NCBI GenBank assembly: GCA_019722365.1
Contig: JADFUC010000983.1
Location: 62,001 to 126,000, forward strand
Source: Lithospermum erythrorhizon
Taxonomy: Eukaryota > Streptophyta > Magnoliopsida > Boraginales > Boraginaceae
Direction of reading: 5' to 3'
DNA length: 64,000 bases
In this document: piece after piece, positions 23,536 through 36,249 of the stretch
Layout: each line of letters opens with the position of its first letter
Numbering within the stretch: the first letter of the stretch is position 1
The notes under the pieces: model-generated
The model's input: only the letters and a program-made list of their open reading frames with translations
The model's database searches: none
What the model was told of the DNA's origin: nothing
Program-made: the position numbers and the translations under genes

Positions 23536-25286
23536 TTTCACTCTACCCTCAACATCCAATATTCGAAGATTATTAAAGATGAGTGTTAGGATAATTGTAT
23601 ACTCCATTAGATAGTGATTGAGTTGGTTTATGTAGTGATTTGATTTGATCCTTTGTGATCAAATTATGCCTTTATATATGATTTATTGTAATCGTTATCA
23701 TCATTACTCATATAAAGGATTAGCTATTGAGACCATCCAAACCACAATTCATATTATTATTTCAAAGATATATTTACTTTCGACGTGGAGTAATTGAGTT
23801 TTGGGATTATATGAGTAAGACTAAGTCGCTACAGACAAGTATTTTTCCTTTATTTTGTTCTGTGTTACAAAATAGATTTATTCAAATATTCAGAGTGAGT
23901 GGGAACAATCTTCCAGATGGATTTGGTGAAGCAATTAGTTCAGAGTATTTTAAAATTGAATGTGAAATTGACACCTTAATAAGTTTCCCCATGATTTATC
24001 TTTGCGTATTAGTTTCATTCCAAAATTACAAAATAAAAATTTTGTGGATGGGCAATATAGTATATGAATGGCGGTAAAAATATATTTATAATGTTGATAT
24101 AGGGGACACTTCAACTAAAATATTATACTAGTCAAATTCATTGTTATATCAAAAATGGGGTACATTAATGGGGCGTGAAAGAGCATTTGTTGAAAATTGA
24201 AATTTGAAATGCATTATAAGTGTTGAATAATGAACGTCATGCAGCTGAATTATGAATCACGAATCTTGAATATATTTGAATTTGTTTGATAACGATACTC
24301 TAATCTTAGAATTGAGATGTAATCAGCAGCCTCTTTTCCTTTTATCTTGTAGTCGTTATCGCTATAGGTCATATATTAAACAAAATAATACTACAATATA
24401 AATGTTATTAATTAAATTATAAATAATATGATTATAATAAATATGATTAAATAAATAATATTACAATATAAATATTATTAATTAAAGTATAAATAATTAA
24501 TAATTATAATAAATATGATAAAATAAATAGTTATAACCTCACTGGGTTAATAGTTTGAGATTAAAGTGGTCCACATCTGTCTCACTTTCATTATATACCT
24601 GGACCATTCAACCCAGCCCACGAAAATTGGCAAAAATAACCTCCTTTGACAAATGTTTAATTGCTGCACTTTAATTTCGTTCTTTCTGCATTTCCTTTGC
24701 TCTTAGGTGTACAAAATCTAGTTTTTTCTTCGTCTTCGAATTAAATTAGTACACATATACTACTTAGCGCCACTTTCTTGCCATCTCACTTCTTCCTATA
24801 AACCATATTCACTGCCCAGCCTCGCCTATATAATATAATAAACCATAAAACCATACTCGCCATATAACATGCAAAACAATTTCTCACGAACCATAAATGC
24901 AGATTCCCGTGACCGCTCCCCCACTGTCTAAATTTTCTACGACCCTATTTCCCAATTTTAATGACCACTAAATCTGACCTTTGGCACTGCCAAAAACCAG
25001 AGACCCACTTGGCGAATTTTATTTTTGGTGAGTTGGGGTTATGATTTTTCAATTTAGAAGGGGTGAAATTCAATTTAAGGTAATACTGAGAGGTGGGTGG
25101 TGGTGAGGGACATTTTGAGGGGATTCGATGGTGGTTTGAAGGTTTTGAGCGGGGTGGGGGAGGAGTGATGCGTGGGGTTGAGGCAGTGGGATAGTGGCGG
25201 GGTTGGGGAAAAGGCGATAGAGAATGGGGAATTGGTTCTAAGATTTTCCCAATGCAGGGTATTTTGATAATTTGCTTGGAAGGATC
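23536..25286. other. Intergenic region downstream of the TAR gene
   Basis: It should contain the TAR 3' UTR. An open frame at 23727-24077 has no recognisable domain. A tandem AT-rich duplication is at 24382-24525. A GC-richer, G-rich stretch lies at about 25080-25250. No named gene is seen. Confidence 0.4.
24382..24525. repeat. AT-rich tandem duplication (unit about 70 bp)
   Basis: Two adjacent units share AATAATACTACAATATAAAT / AATAATATTACAATATAAAT, then TATTAATTAAA and TATAATAAATATGAT. They differ by a few substitutions and small indels. Confidence 0.7.
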
Positions 25287-26150
25287 TTGTTAGGCGAAAT
25301 TGAGAATTAAAATCAGTAGTGATTGTTGAAATCGATAGTATTAGTTCAAATTTATTATCTGCATTGTGAAAGCGATTGTTGTAGCGATTATAAGCGGAGC
25401 GTTCAGCCCATGGTAGTCAGCCAATTCTTGAGTCGGGTTCTCGCGATAATAAGGATTACAGCATGCGATTCTTCCAGATCGTACATATTCGTTATAATAA
25501 TAATATTGGTCGATTATATTTATTATACGACATTATTATGAGCACAGAAGGTCCACACAAATACGATTAGCTTTGAGTTATATTTCGTAGCCAATGAAGT
25601 AAGCTGCGTTTGCTAAATTGAGAGTTGATTATGTAATCAACAGATAATATTCTCAAATGGGAAATTTCACACATTGATAATGTAAAATATAAATTGGATG
25701 AACCTAAATTAGATAGCTAGTAGAGTTTAATTAATTTAATAGTTGAAGTTGATCTCGTTAGTAACTTTTTAAGTTACATATTAACAACTTGTTAATATCT
25801 AATTCCATATAGTTAGTTAGAATTAAGCAATTTAATTAAAGCTGTCGGTTGAGATTTTAGGTTAACCACATAAAGCTAAAATTTTGTGGGTTTTTAAATA
25901 TCTTGTGACAAAAAACCTAGTCTCTCCACTTTCATTACGCTGTATGGTCAAAATCGTGAAAGAATTGAAATTCTCCATTGATTTTAGGCGTCGATCCACT
26001 GGTTACAGCGAGGCGTAAGTGCGGGATTGGCCACTACTAAATGTGACCCAGAGCTAAGGCGCCCGTAGTGGAGTGCTTTCGAAATTCAGGTGAACTCGTG
26101 AGGTCAGTGATGGGGCACCATTTGGAATCTCTCATGGTTTTTAGTTTTGT
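25287..26150 (+). repeat. Decayed Copia-type LTR fragment (family R, copy 0)
   Basis: Ordered motifs are shared with the better copies at 28353 and 56796: TTCGTTATAATAATAATATTGG, the AGCACAGAAGGTCCACACA block, TAAATTGAGAGTTGATTATG, AAATATAAATTGGATGAACC, CTTTTTAAGTTACATATTAACAACTTG, and a 3' part ending in GAGTGCTTTCG. It looks like a solo or truncated LTR. The boundaries are approximate. Confidence 0.5.
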
Positions 26151-26389
26151 TTAGTTCGTAGTTTAAAATATTTTAGTATTCACTTATACAAAAATATGTT
26201 TCTTGGTTAAAGTTCTAGAATCAAATTTGCATATTTTTCAATGATTGCTTCCAAATACACTTCGATTTTCTCTGTGACATTTATGCTAATCTATATATTC
26301 AATAGAGAGGGATTTATATGGCTTGGCTTATCTTAAATCTATATTACAATGCGTTTTCACTTCCTTTTATTTTATGTCTCATGCAATTA

Positions 26390-27145
26390 GCGTGATGTGG
26401 TTGGCGGTTTTTGACCTATTTTTAAACCATTGAACATATACAGGTTTTTAAAAAGCGTCAGAAACCGTAACCGGCTTATTGATATCTAAACCGTCCGGTT
26501 TTGGTTTTATGATGATTTTGCGGTTTGGCGTTGGTTTAGGCGGTTTCTTACCCAATAAATGCATAAATTGTGTAAGTATGTATCCAAAAAATATTTCTAA
26601 TTTCATTAATTAAAAATCAGCTATTGATTCATCTTTAAGATTTAAGAAAATAATACTTCCACAATATTGTTTAATTTGCATCGATAGTAATAACTTCAAA
26701 ATATTCCCAACATCCGGAGAAAAAATAATGGAGTCAACCATTTCACATTGTGAAAATAAATAAGAAACATGAAGTAGTATTTATGCTTACCAAAACTACC
26801 CAATAATGTCTAACACAATATCGATCGTGTAGTGGAAGACCCCGGTAGTGAAGCCCGATGTACTTATGTAGGGTTAGATTTTAGTTTTATCATATCATTT
26901 TCTCTTTACTTAATTATTATTTTTAATTTCCCATCCATATTTTATTTAATGTAATTTTTCTTGTTATTTACAATGTCAGTTCGGTTCGGTTTTTGGCGGT
27001 TTATTAAAATGACAAATCGAGCAAAATAATTATTATATAATTAAAAATTCAAAACCAAAAACCAAATCAAATATTTTAAATCGACCGTATCGGTTCGGGA
27101 TTAAATTGGTTTCAGATTGGTTTTACAGCCAGTTTTAGCGATCCT
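26390..27145. mobile_element. Probable nonautonomous hAT-like element rich in CGGTT motifs
   Basis: The left part contains GGTTGGCGGTTTTTGACC, TTTTTAAACCATTGAACATA and CCGTCCGGTTTTGG. The right part has GTTCGGTTCGGTTTTTGGCGG and AACCAAAAACCAAATC. Subterminal arrays of this kind are typical of small hAT-type elements in plants. Exact termini and target-site duplication are not resolved. Confidence 0.4.
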
Positions 27146-27324
27146 TTTAAAGACCATACGTCTTATTGGCTCGCGTTTTCAGTAACTATAGAATGCAGAT
27201 ACATGTGATATGGCCTCTAATCCCAGGTTACAGCAAGGATATGGGAGCTGAAGTCACCGATAAATAAGCACTAGCCTGCTCAGTGCATGCCTGCGTGCTC
27301 GCGTATGTTCTTGGATATTACACT

Positions 27325-28250
27325 AGGAGTGTTGGGTTTTGCAGTTAAAATAACGGTTATCTAAACGTTACCGGGAACTCTATGAGATTATAAACGGTAA
27401 TTCAATTAGAGATTATGTACATAAGCGCCTAAAGTTGTAAGCGGAATAAATACGAGATGGTATTTCAGAGCAAACCATGAAATTGGGTTGTCTACAGAAT
27501 AGTCAGCATGATGATACGTGGTTTTACTAGAACAATTAAAGTGAAAACGAAATAATAAAGAAAAAAACTATATTCTTCACAGGGGAGGGGTTTTTAGTCG
27601 AATGGGTTGAGAGGGAGAATGCAAGCTTGAGTTGGAAAAGCCGAACAAGTAAATTATGAGGGGTTGAGCACTATTTGCTAAATTTATATTTAAGAATTCA
27701 AAGAAAAAATCTCCTCAATCTTCAGACAGGAAGTTATAATTCCCATTATAGTTTTGATCACATGAGAATGTTTTCTTCATCATTTCTAACTTTAGACCAA
27801 TTCGATTTTTTAGGTCCCAGTGTTTCGTCACAATGATAGCCGTATTTCACTTTAGACTGGGAAGTTCATAATTCCAGTACTTATAGTTTGTCAGCGTTGT
27901 TGTGTGTGACACTCTTGAACTTCGATCCAGCCAAGTAATATATTAATTTATAGTAACGAAACATTGTATTAATATATAGATTATGGCCTCTGAGATACTT
28001 TGGTAAAATTAAATGCATAACACACAATAGCCGATGCGAGTTAATCTAATATGTCGATTGACGATCGAATATATATACGAACTTATATTTGAATTAAATG
28101 TAAGTAAAATCGGTTTGTGCAATCAATTGTTCAGCCAGGGCATATTTATGAGATCTAATAATACATGTGCCATTGAATTGCAGCAACCGATTACTAATTA
28201 GCGGGTTATCTTAAGCGATTCACTTTATATTTCGATTTAACTCATTCAGA
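27325..28250 (+). mobile_element. LTR-retroelement-like repeat, copy B (candidate 5' LTR plus leader)
   Basis: It starts near GTGTTGGGTTTTGCAGTTAAAATAA, close to the start of copy C (ATTGGGTTTTAAGTTAAAATAA). It shares CTATATTCTTCACAGGGGAGGGG, GTTGTTGTGTGTGACACTC, GTATTAATATATAGATTATG and other blocks with copies A and C. Homology with C ends near 28000; homology with A continues to about 28250. This is consistent with an LTR of about 670 bp followed by internal sequence. Confidence 0.5.
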
Positions 28251-28352
28251 TTATGGTAGATTAGATGTCACCAAACTCTTACATACATTCTTCTTTTCTT
28301 GGGTGGCCTTGAATTAGCTATGATTACAATGCTATCTTGGAAGTGGATATTT

Positions 28353-29350
28353 GAAATCAACGTGAAAATTGATTCCCGGCTTTTATTATGTAGACTGCGG
28401 CTTGATTATTGTATCGATTCGTTTCTGGGGTGAAGTTAAATGTGATTAGTGTTCACTTTGGTAATTGTATATTACTTGGTGTGGGTTCTCCACGTGATAA
28501 TTTCCCAAGGGTAATGAAAGCCGATTGCTAGATCTTTTCGTTAATCGTTATAATAATAGTAATTGGTCAATTATTATTATTTTTACAACTTACTATTATC
28601 GAGCCTAGAAGGTGGCCACATCTGATGACGTTGAATTATATTTCATGTATGAAATTAAACTACATTAAATTGAGAGTTGATTGTAATCACTTGAATATTC
28701 TCAATTAAGGAATTTTAGCCGATGATGCTTAAAATATAAATTGAATGAACTTAGAACTAATTAATTAATTGATTGAATTAGTGCGTCGATGATTAGTTGA
28801 GCTTGTTAAGTAACTTGTTAGTTACTTATTAACAACTTTGTTGAAGTGTTTGATTTTACTTAGCGGTTTGAATCAAATCCCAGCAGGTAGAACTGGGTGC
28901 TTACGTTCGGTTGGGCTTATAGCTAAAATGATGGACCAGCATATAGCGATCGCACATCATTTAGGTTTTATAAAATTTTTCATGAAAGAAAAAACTGCCT
29001 CCTGGCTTTCTATACTCCCGAGAATGGCGAAAAACAGGAAGAATTGAGAAATTAGCCTGGCGATTTTCATCGATACCGTCCATGTTACAGCAGGGCGCAA
29101 ATGTAGGATTCAGCGTCTCTGGATTGTTATACCAACTAGGCGCTACGTTTGAAGTGCTTTCGGCAGTAAAACAGATTCAAGGAGGCTTAGGTAGTGAGTC
29201 CCAGAGATGAACATTGCTTGTCTACTGTGAAATCTTTCTCTTATTCATATAAGTAGATTTATATGAATTTTAGATTGTTATATCGTTTGAGGATTAAAGG
29301 TGTATGAATTTGGTGTTTTAATACTTTAAATAAAATTCATACTAGATTTA
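28353..29350 (+). repeat. Copia-type LTR (family R, copy 1), probable 5' LTR of a short element
   Basis: It begins at TTGAAATCAACGTGAAAATTGATTCCC, equivalent to the start of the clear LTRs at 49132 and 56796, and ends TTCATACTAGATTTAACA like them. Internal blocks: ATCGTTATAATAATAGTAATTGG, CGAGCCTAGAAGGT, AGTAACTTGTTAGTTACTTA. It is followed by GATCAGATACC, then non-coding sequence up to a similar LTR at 30400. Confidence 0.6.
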
Positions 29351-30399
29351 ACAGATCAGATACCATGTCGCCTTTAATTCTCGAGGAGCGGAAATCTAAC
29401 CGTTATATATTAGGTTGTCGCAGATTCCACATCTTGTGTACAAAGATTTCCGCAATACCGATTTGGCAGTATCTGGTTCAATTCTTTATAATCTTCGATT
29501 CTGAAAAGCGTTTCCAAAAGCGGTCAATACGTTACTCTAATAAGAGTGAAATCCAGTCCAAATTAAATTGTAATTTAGCATGGGATACAGGGGAGACACC
29601 TTGGGGCAGTATGTACTATTTTAGTTTCTGCGTCCGTGTCAGGAGTGGTAGTTCTAATACTATTTAAAATAAATAAATTGCCCGTATGATTGATTAAGTT
29701 AATAATCATACTCCTTTTGATCCAAGAAGCGTGATCTGGACAATCGTTCTTGGCCGGTTTGGTTGCGATTCAATTAGTGGACACATGGTAGGGACAAACG
29801 ATCTGCGTTTCGAGACACGGATAGAGGATTTGCTTGTTTGGATCTCGACAAAAACCTCGAGAAAAATGCTTGACTAGCAGGGTGAAACAATTGTTATTAC
29901 ATAATAATATGATATCTTTGTTCAATAACAAATGATAAGACAGAGCTTCACTTTTGAATAAGCATATATTGAATACAGTCTCGGAAGACTTGAGTAAAGC
30001 TGGCGTTCTCCCGCTGAATCATGCATTATTCATTTCTTCTTTTGATTCAGATAATTATTAATCATTGAGAGAAAGCTCTTTCGAATCTTTAACTTAGCTT
30101 TATGGTAGATCTTCGAAGCTTAGATGCGTTTAGATAAGACATGTAAACAAAATGATCGTGTTAGTAACATCATCCTTAGAAAGAATAATCTTTTACATTC
30201 ATATATGAAAATAGAGGTGTTAATGAAGCTAGAGATTTGAGTAGATAGATATGATGTTGTTATCAAATACATGAGTTTTTAAAATACGTGTTCAAAACAT
30301 AGTGACAAAATGCTTCTTTCAATTTTGAATTCATTATATCTTATATCTTCTTCAGTAACCATATCGCTATGTTATGTAGTACAGTCGAACTCTTTACTA
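29351..30399 (+). mobile_element. Short internal region between two family-R LTRs
   Basis: About 1 kb lies between two same-orientation LTR copies. I see no Gag, integrase or reverse transcriptase motifs. The open frame at 29365-29667 has no recognisable domain. A deleted or nonautonomous Copia derivative is the simplest reading. Confidence 0.45.
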
Positions 30400-31387
30400 T
30401 CCATTTCACTGATCTAAGATTGACTTCTTTATTTCTATGCGTGATAGAATCTTGGATTTGGCATCATTTGTATCGATTAAATTTTAGGTTTAGTTAAAAT
30501 GAGTGCAGGAGCAAGTGTTCACCTTAGTAATGGTATATTCTTGTGTGAATACTCCTTGATAATTTGAGAGGTTGATTCTTTAGATCTTTGCTGGTGACAG
30601 ACATAATAATTTTAGTTGGTCAATTATTATTGTTATCTGACTTCTTATTATCTGAGCCCAGGAAGGTCGCATTACAATGATATTCGAGATAATATTTCAT
30701 GAATGAGGTCGCCGAGACTTCAGCATGTTGAAAATATATTTTCTCAATATTCCTCATATTATCCAAATATATGTTGATGAACATCGGTGGTTAAACTTGC
30801 AAGTTTAATCAATTGAAAGCAATTAAAAATCGATGAATAACTTGATCAGGTTATTCGATAGTATTTCGTTAGTATTTTAATTGGTACTTTAAGTTAATTA
30901 AAATGAACAACTTCATTAATGCTTTATCGTTATTTAATTGAAGCTCATGAGTCCAATTGAAGTTATGAGTTAAGCCCGATTCTTCACTTGAGTTCTTATA
31001 AATCTAAATTACTGGGACTTAATTGACTAGGGATTGGTTTTTCATGACATAAGTCATGAAAAATATCAGCCTCGAGAAAAGCACGCCCACTCCCATGGTG
31101 AATTGGAAGAATTTTTATAGCCCAATTCTGTTCATCATAAGCTACAGCAGTTAAAATTACTAGGATTCTCTTGGTGTGTGCAATCTAGATGACATATTGC
31201 TTCGGTGTTGAATCTTAAGCTGTTGGAAGGGATTTGATTTCATGACTTTCTGTGAGGGATTTGGAGTTCATTCATTTTTAGTTGAAATGTAAAGGGAATT
31301 AAATGACCAATACATTTACAGCATTTTTATATTGATTAATATACATTATTTTTGAGAATCGGAATGTATGATGGATTATTCTAACGA
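30400..31387 (+). repeat. Copia-type LTR (family R, copy 2), probable 3' LTR of a short element
   Basis: It shares CACCTTAGTAATGGTATATTC, TTGGTCAATTATTATTG, ATATTCGAGATAATATTTCATGAATG, AATATATGTTGATGAACATC, GGTTAAACTTGCAAGTTTAATC, TTAGTATTTTAATTGG and TCTTGGTGTGTGCAATCTAGATG with the right LTR of the 49132-57781 element. It is the closest of the distant copies to that LTR. The boundaries are approximate. Confidence 0.6.
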
Positions 31388-33774
31388 TATGGGAATCAGC
31401 ACTAAAATACAGCAGTTGGGGAGTAGCGTGACCATAACGTCAGCGAGACTAAAGTCTGGCAGCTTGGAAATCACCAGCATAGAGGTGATAAAGTCTACTC
31501 AAGTGACGTAAGTCGAGGAATGGATGCTTCTGGCCCAGTCATGAGACTTTGGGGATCGTATAAACGGCTTCGTTGGAAAGGCCTTGAAATTTATGATCGT
31601 CTACTTAGGTCTGTGAATCAGAGCGTAAATGGGGCTACAGTGGGGCTTTTGGGATTATTTGTGTGATCTTCTTGAATTTAAGGTGGAATTAGTTCTTATT
31701 TAACAATACGATGATCGTACAAGCATTACATATTCCCTACGAAAAAGAAATACATGTGCAGCTGATCGTAGATTAAATATAACATGGTGAGTTGACAAAA
31801 GATAATGAGTTCCACATTTATCGGCGTTTATTAATTAAATTAAATTCTTATAAAGGCTGCTTACGGTGAATTACCATATTTTTAATTAATTACATTTTGA
31901 ATAATAACTAATTAACATCGCGAGGTCGTTACTAGTCGAAAAACAAAACTTAAGTATTTAAGCGTTTTCTCTGGAAACAAACTACAGTGTATTTCCAAGC
32001 TCTGAATAATTCGTAGCGTCAAATCGATATATCACCGACATATATTATTCATAAACTAACTAATTATAAATCTGTGCCAGATCTAAAATATAGGTGAACC
32101 ATGATCCCAAAATATATGTCATTGAATATTAAATGATATGAATAATCGATTCAATTACATTAATTGTAAAACATTTATTTGAATACAATTCAAAATAAAT
32201 CACTTAAGCATTTCTTTAAGTGTATAATATTAATATTAAACAATTGAGTCCATTTTAGAAAATATATGTACTGTATATTTGAATCTAGTCAAACATATCA
32301 CTTAAAACATATTTTAAATGTATTTATCATTTAATATTAAACAATTAGTATTTTAATACTATTTGTCAGTCTACTACACAATTTAATTCAAATAATATAT
32401 TACTCTAAACTTTAATTTAACAAAATGATTAAAGTTTATAATTAAAGAATCGATTCGAATTAATAATTTCAATTAAAATTCTAATCGATATTAAATTTAG
32501 TAAATTATATAATGATTGGTATTCACAAACATAATTAAACTAGGCTACAATCAAATTAAAATTATTTAATGTAGTTAAATAATTGTCTAAGTTTAACTAT
32601 ATTAGAAATATCAATTACAGTTCTCCTGATCAAATTGGAACAATTAAAATAGTCCAAATTTAATTGATTGAACCAATTTTCAACTTAAAATTGAATCAAA
32701 AAGAATAATTTTAATTGATAAAATATAATTTGGAAAAAACCGGAGCATAAAATCGAGTGATACTTGTTTTGGCTCGTTTTGAGAAAACAGTCCAAGATAT
32801 CCTCTGTGTAATTAGAATATTTATTGAAATAAAATTATAATTAACGACATATAATTAATAATATAAATAAATAATATCAAATTTAGGAATTATAAAATCT
32901 ATCAAAATAATTGAGTAAGTCGATTATTAAATTTTGGTTAGCCAAAATTAAAATTAATTAAGCTAAATAATATAATGAAATTGACGGAGCGTGAGCAATG
33001 AGTGAAATAAATTTCGACCCGTTTAAATATCAGGGATGAAGGCAGCCAAAGAGATGGTAAAGAGAGGGGCAAAGCAAGTTGGGTCGTCCCATTAATAAAG
33101 CGACGGCGGACTTCGGTCAAATCAGTCGGCTTATGGGCCGTGGCGGGATGGTCAAAGTGGATGTTGATCATTTCGTACGATTGGTCGAAGTCGGCAATTC
33201 GATGAGGGTTATTAAGTCGATGCCAGTCCTTTCGGTCCCGATAGCAGGTCGCTTCCGTGTTACGGCAATCGCTGAAGTCGGCCAGCGTGAATTACTGTAG
33301 ATAGGCATCGGCGTGTGCACTGCTTTGTTAAAATCTGGATGTTCGGTTTTTTGTCGATTGAAATGTCAAAACTGATATAAAATTTTTGCTTCGAAAATTC
33401 TTAGAAAATTCTCAAAATTCTGAAAAATATTTTTAATTGAAATATATGAAAAATAAAATTGAAGACTAAAAAGAATGTCATGTCATCATGTTTGGCTTAT
33501 ATGTCAATCGATTGACTATTTTCTGAGATATAGGGAAAGTAATTGAAAAATAGAAAAATTACTTGTAAAATCGAGGAAAAATATTTCGATTTAGCTACGT
33601 AAAAATTATGAAATTTTGATTAACAATTAATCATATTTGATTAATAATTAATCACATATATCATATCAATTGAAATAAATAAATATCAAATAGTAATTTT
33701 AAACATATAAAATCTGATCTCAACATATAAAGAATTTATATAGCATATTACTTAATTATAATTCTAGTCGACTC
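31388..33774. other. Repeat-derived, AT-rich spacer with a GC-rich patch
   Basis: About 32100-32960 is extremely AT-rich with no coding signal. A short GC-rich patch at 33050-33300 carries an open frame (33079-33300) without recognisable domain. Its setting between repeat copies B and C suggests it is the remains of a retroelement interior. Confidence 0.35.
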
Positions 33775-34365
33775 TTGATGCCATTGGGTTTTAAGTTAAA
33801 ATAAGCTATTGCCAAACCGATTCTGAGGAGGCTACAAGATTATAAAATAGTAATTGATAGGAGGGTAATATGCTTCTTGTTAAAATAAATTGGAAATTTC
33901 AGAAACAATGAAGTAGGTTATGCCAAAATCTTCATGCCCGACGATTGTCAGCCCAAGTCGGTTTCTTATGAGTTAAAGTGAAAATGAAACAACAGGCATT
34001 TTTCTTCTGAGGAGGGGTTTAGTAGATGGTTGGAGGGGGTGAGAAAAGAGTACCGACCGAGATTGGAGGGTGGGTAAATGAAATAAATGGGGGGGGTTGA
34101 GTCTTGTTATAGGCCCAGCCAACATGATTGATGAGAAAAATGCCCACTCTCAAATCATCCTCATCAGCCATGCTCACAGTCCCAGTGATTTTTCTGCAGA
34201 ATATTTATTGTGTTTGACTTTTAGACTGATGAGGATTTATAATTACGTATAGTTTGATGGCGTTGTTGTGTGTGACATGTGAATTTCGATTATTGAACTA
34301 ATATAGTAATTTAATATTAGCGGGCGTTGTATTAATATATAGATTATGTGAGACACTGGTAATGA
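33775..34365 (+). mobile_element. LTR-retroelement-like repeat, copy C (candidate 3' LTR)
   Basis: The copy starts near ATTGGGTTTTAAGTTAAAATAA and includes TTTTTCTTCTGAGGAGGGGTTT, GGCGTTGTTGTGTGTGACATG and GTTGTATTAATATATAGATTATGTG. It matches copy B (27325 to about 28000) along its length but not beyond, as expected for the second LTR of an element that begins at copy B. Confidence 0.5.
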
Positions 34366-36249
34366 ATTATAACCTCCCAATAGAAGTTAATCATGATTTC
34401 TTTCAATTTCTTTTTAAAATATCTAGGTGTAAATAAACTTGAGACAGAGATCATTAACTAATCGGAAGAACTTGTTTCTTTAACTTGAGAATACAGCATG
34501 TCAATGAGTAATGCTCCAACACTTTAGAATAAAGTAGAACGAGCTAGAAGGGGTGACAACATAAATACAATAATAAAATTGTTGCATCTAAATTACCAAC
34601 TAAGTAAACGTGCATATACTAGATGTTCATCAGCTAATTAACTAATTAAATTATTTTAGGGGTTGATGAAATGCATGCATTATCCATCTATCTATAGGTC
34701 ATTTCCATGCATCAGAATGGCCCCTTAGTTTGGAAAAATTACCAAATAGGCGTCGTTATGGCGGGCGAGGCGGTGTCAGAGCTTATATTGTTACATGGCG
34801 ATGTAGATACATTGGCCGATCCATTTTCCACGCCTTTAGTTAGAGCGGTCGACCATGTGGCCTTCATTTATAAAAAAAAAAGTCTTTTTTAATTTTAATA
34901 AAAAACCCAATTTATAAACTAAATATAAGCTGATTCACAATTCTACACTACTCAGGTCTCATAGCGATATGCTCATGCTACTTCTTTTCCTTTTTTCTTC
35001 TCTTTTTCATTTCTTTGCTTTTTGTTTTCTCCACGTTAGTTAATTATTTAAAATTGACTAATTGTTTTATGATGTTTTGGAATGTTTATTGAGTAAATGA
35101 TTAAGTTAATCTAATTTTAATTAATTTATTTGTTCAATTATTATTTGTTTACTAAATTCCATGAACATCGATTGTCATGTAAAACCAAATACTATGATAA
35201 TTTCTTGTTTTAATATGTTTATTTGTTAAATTATGTTAAAGCAATTTTTAATTAATTTGTTGTCTAATCATTGTTGTTTTACTATTTTAATATATTATAA
35301 CTATTGTTTTAAATTTAGTTAACATATTTAATTAATTTATTTGTTTAATTACAACTTTTTAGTATATTATTTTAGACTTGCAAATTAAATAATATTTTAC
35401 TCATGTTTAATTAATTGTAAGAATATGTGTATTAATTTTAATATTTATCATACTTGTGGATTAGAAAATGGTATCATCGGATGGGACTAAAATAATTATT
35501 CATATTGGATGATATTTAATTAAATTTTATATTTTTAAATTAGAACTATTATTGTTAAAATAATAAGCGTAAAAATATTAGCTTCAGCACCGCCCGCGTC
35601 GCCACGTCGTATTGCTTTGAGCTTATACCGTCATTCACCATTTCGAACTATGAGTGGCCCTGTAACTTTCTAAAGTTCTTCATTGTTTTCTCAAATTAAC
35701 TAAATCAATAACCTAATCTTTAATAAATGGCCTTTTCCATACAAAAATAAAATTATTAAAGGGTGATTTTTTATTCCCAAGGATAAAACAATATATTTAT
35801 ACCGCCTCGTATTTTTCATTTTTCAAAACACCTTATTATTAGACATGTGAGATGTGACCACTAACGCGATGATTAGCTGGTATTGTTAATTAAAGTTAAT
35901 GTTCAGCCTGTGATGTTAAAAAATATGGGGAGGCGAGAGGTACCAGCTGTCGCCTCCGACAAATCGAATTGGTTTAATCTTCGGTACACATTCACGAACT
36001 GTAGCTAAATTCTTTAGGTCGGTGTGCGTTGAAACGCCGGTAGCAATGTGACTGAAGATCAGGTCAGCAGGATGTAATAACACTGAATCGATTCCGTGTG
36101 ACGGTAGTAGAAGGTGTTAATGGGAGATCGGCTACCGTGGCAGATGCGGTCATGGCTATGATACCCATTTTGAACCATGCGGACTAGAAGTTTAATCTTC
36201 GGGCTTGGTTTAATCTTCTTATCTCTCCTATCGAGAACTTTTGTAAATT
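34366..36249. other. AT-rich intergenic region without recognised gene
   Basis: Most of it is low-complexity AT-rich sequence. A purine-rich or GC-richer pocket at 34700-34890 contains an open frame (34707-34892) with no domain I recognise. The 35920-36190 segment is CG-richer and looks repeat-derived. Confidence 0.35.

Noticed and set aside
23727..24077. 116-aa open frame downstream of TAR
   Set aside because: No domain or motif recognised, no splice context, and low-complexity AT-rich surroundings.
33079..33300. 73-aa open frame in a GC-rich patch
   Set aside because: It begins and ends inside repeat-derived sequence and shows no known motif; the open frame follows from local GC content.
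34707..34892. 61-aa open frame
   Set aside because: No recognisable domain and it ends in a poly-A tract; treated as chance.
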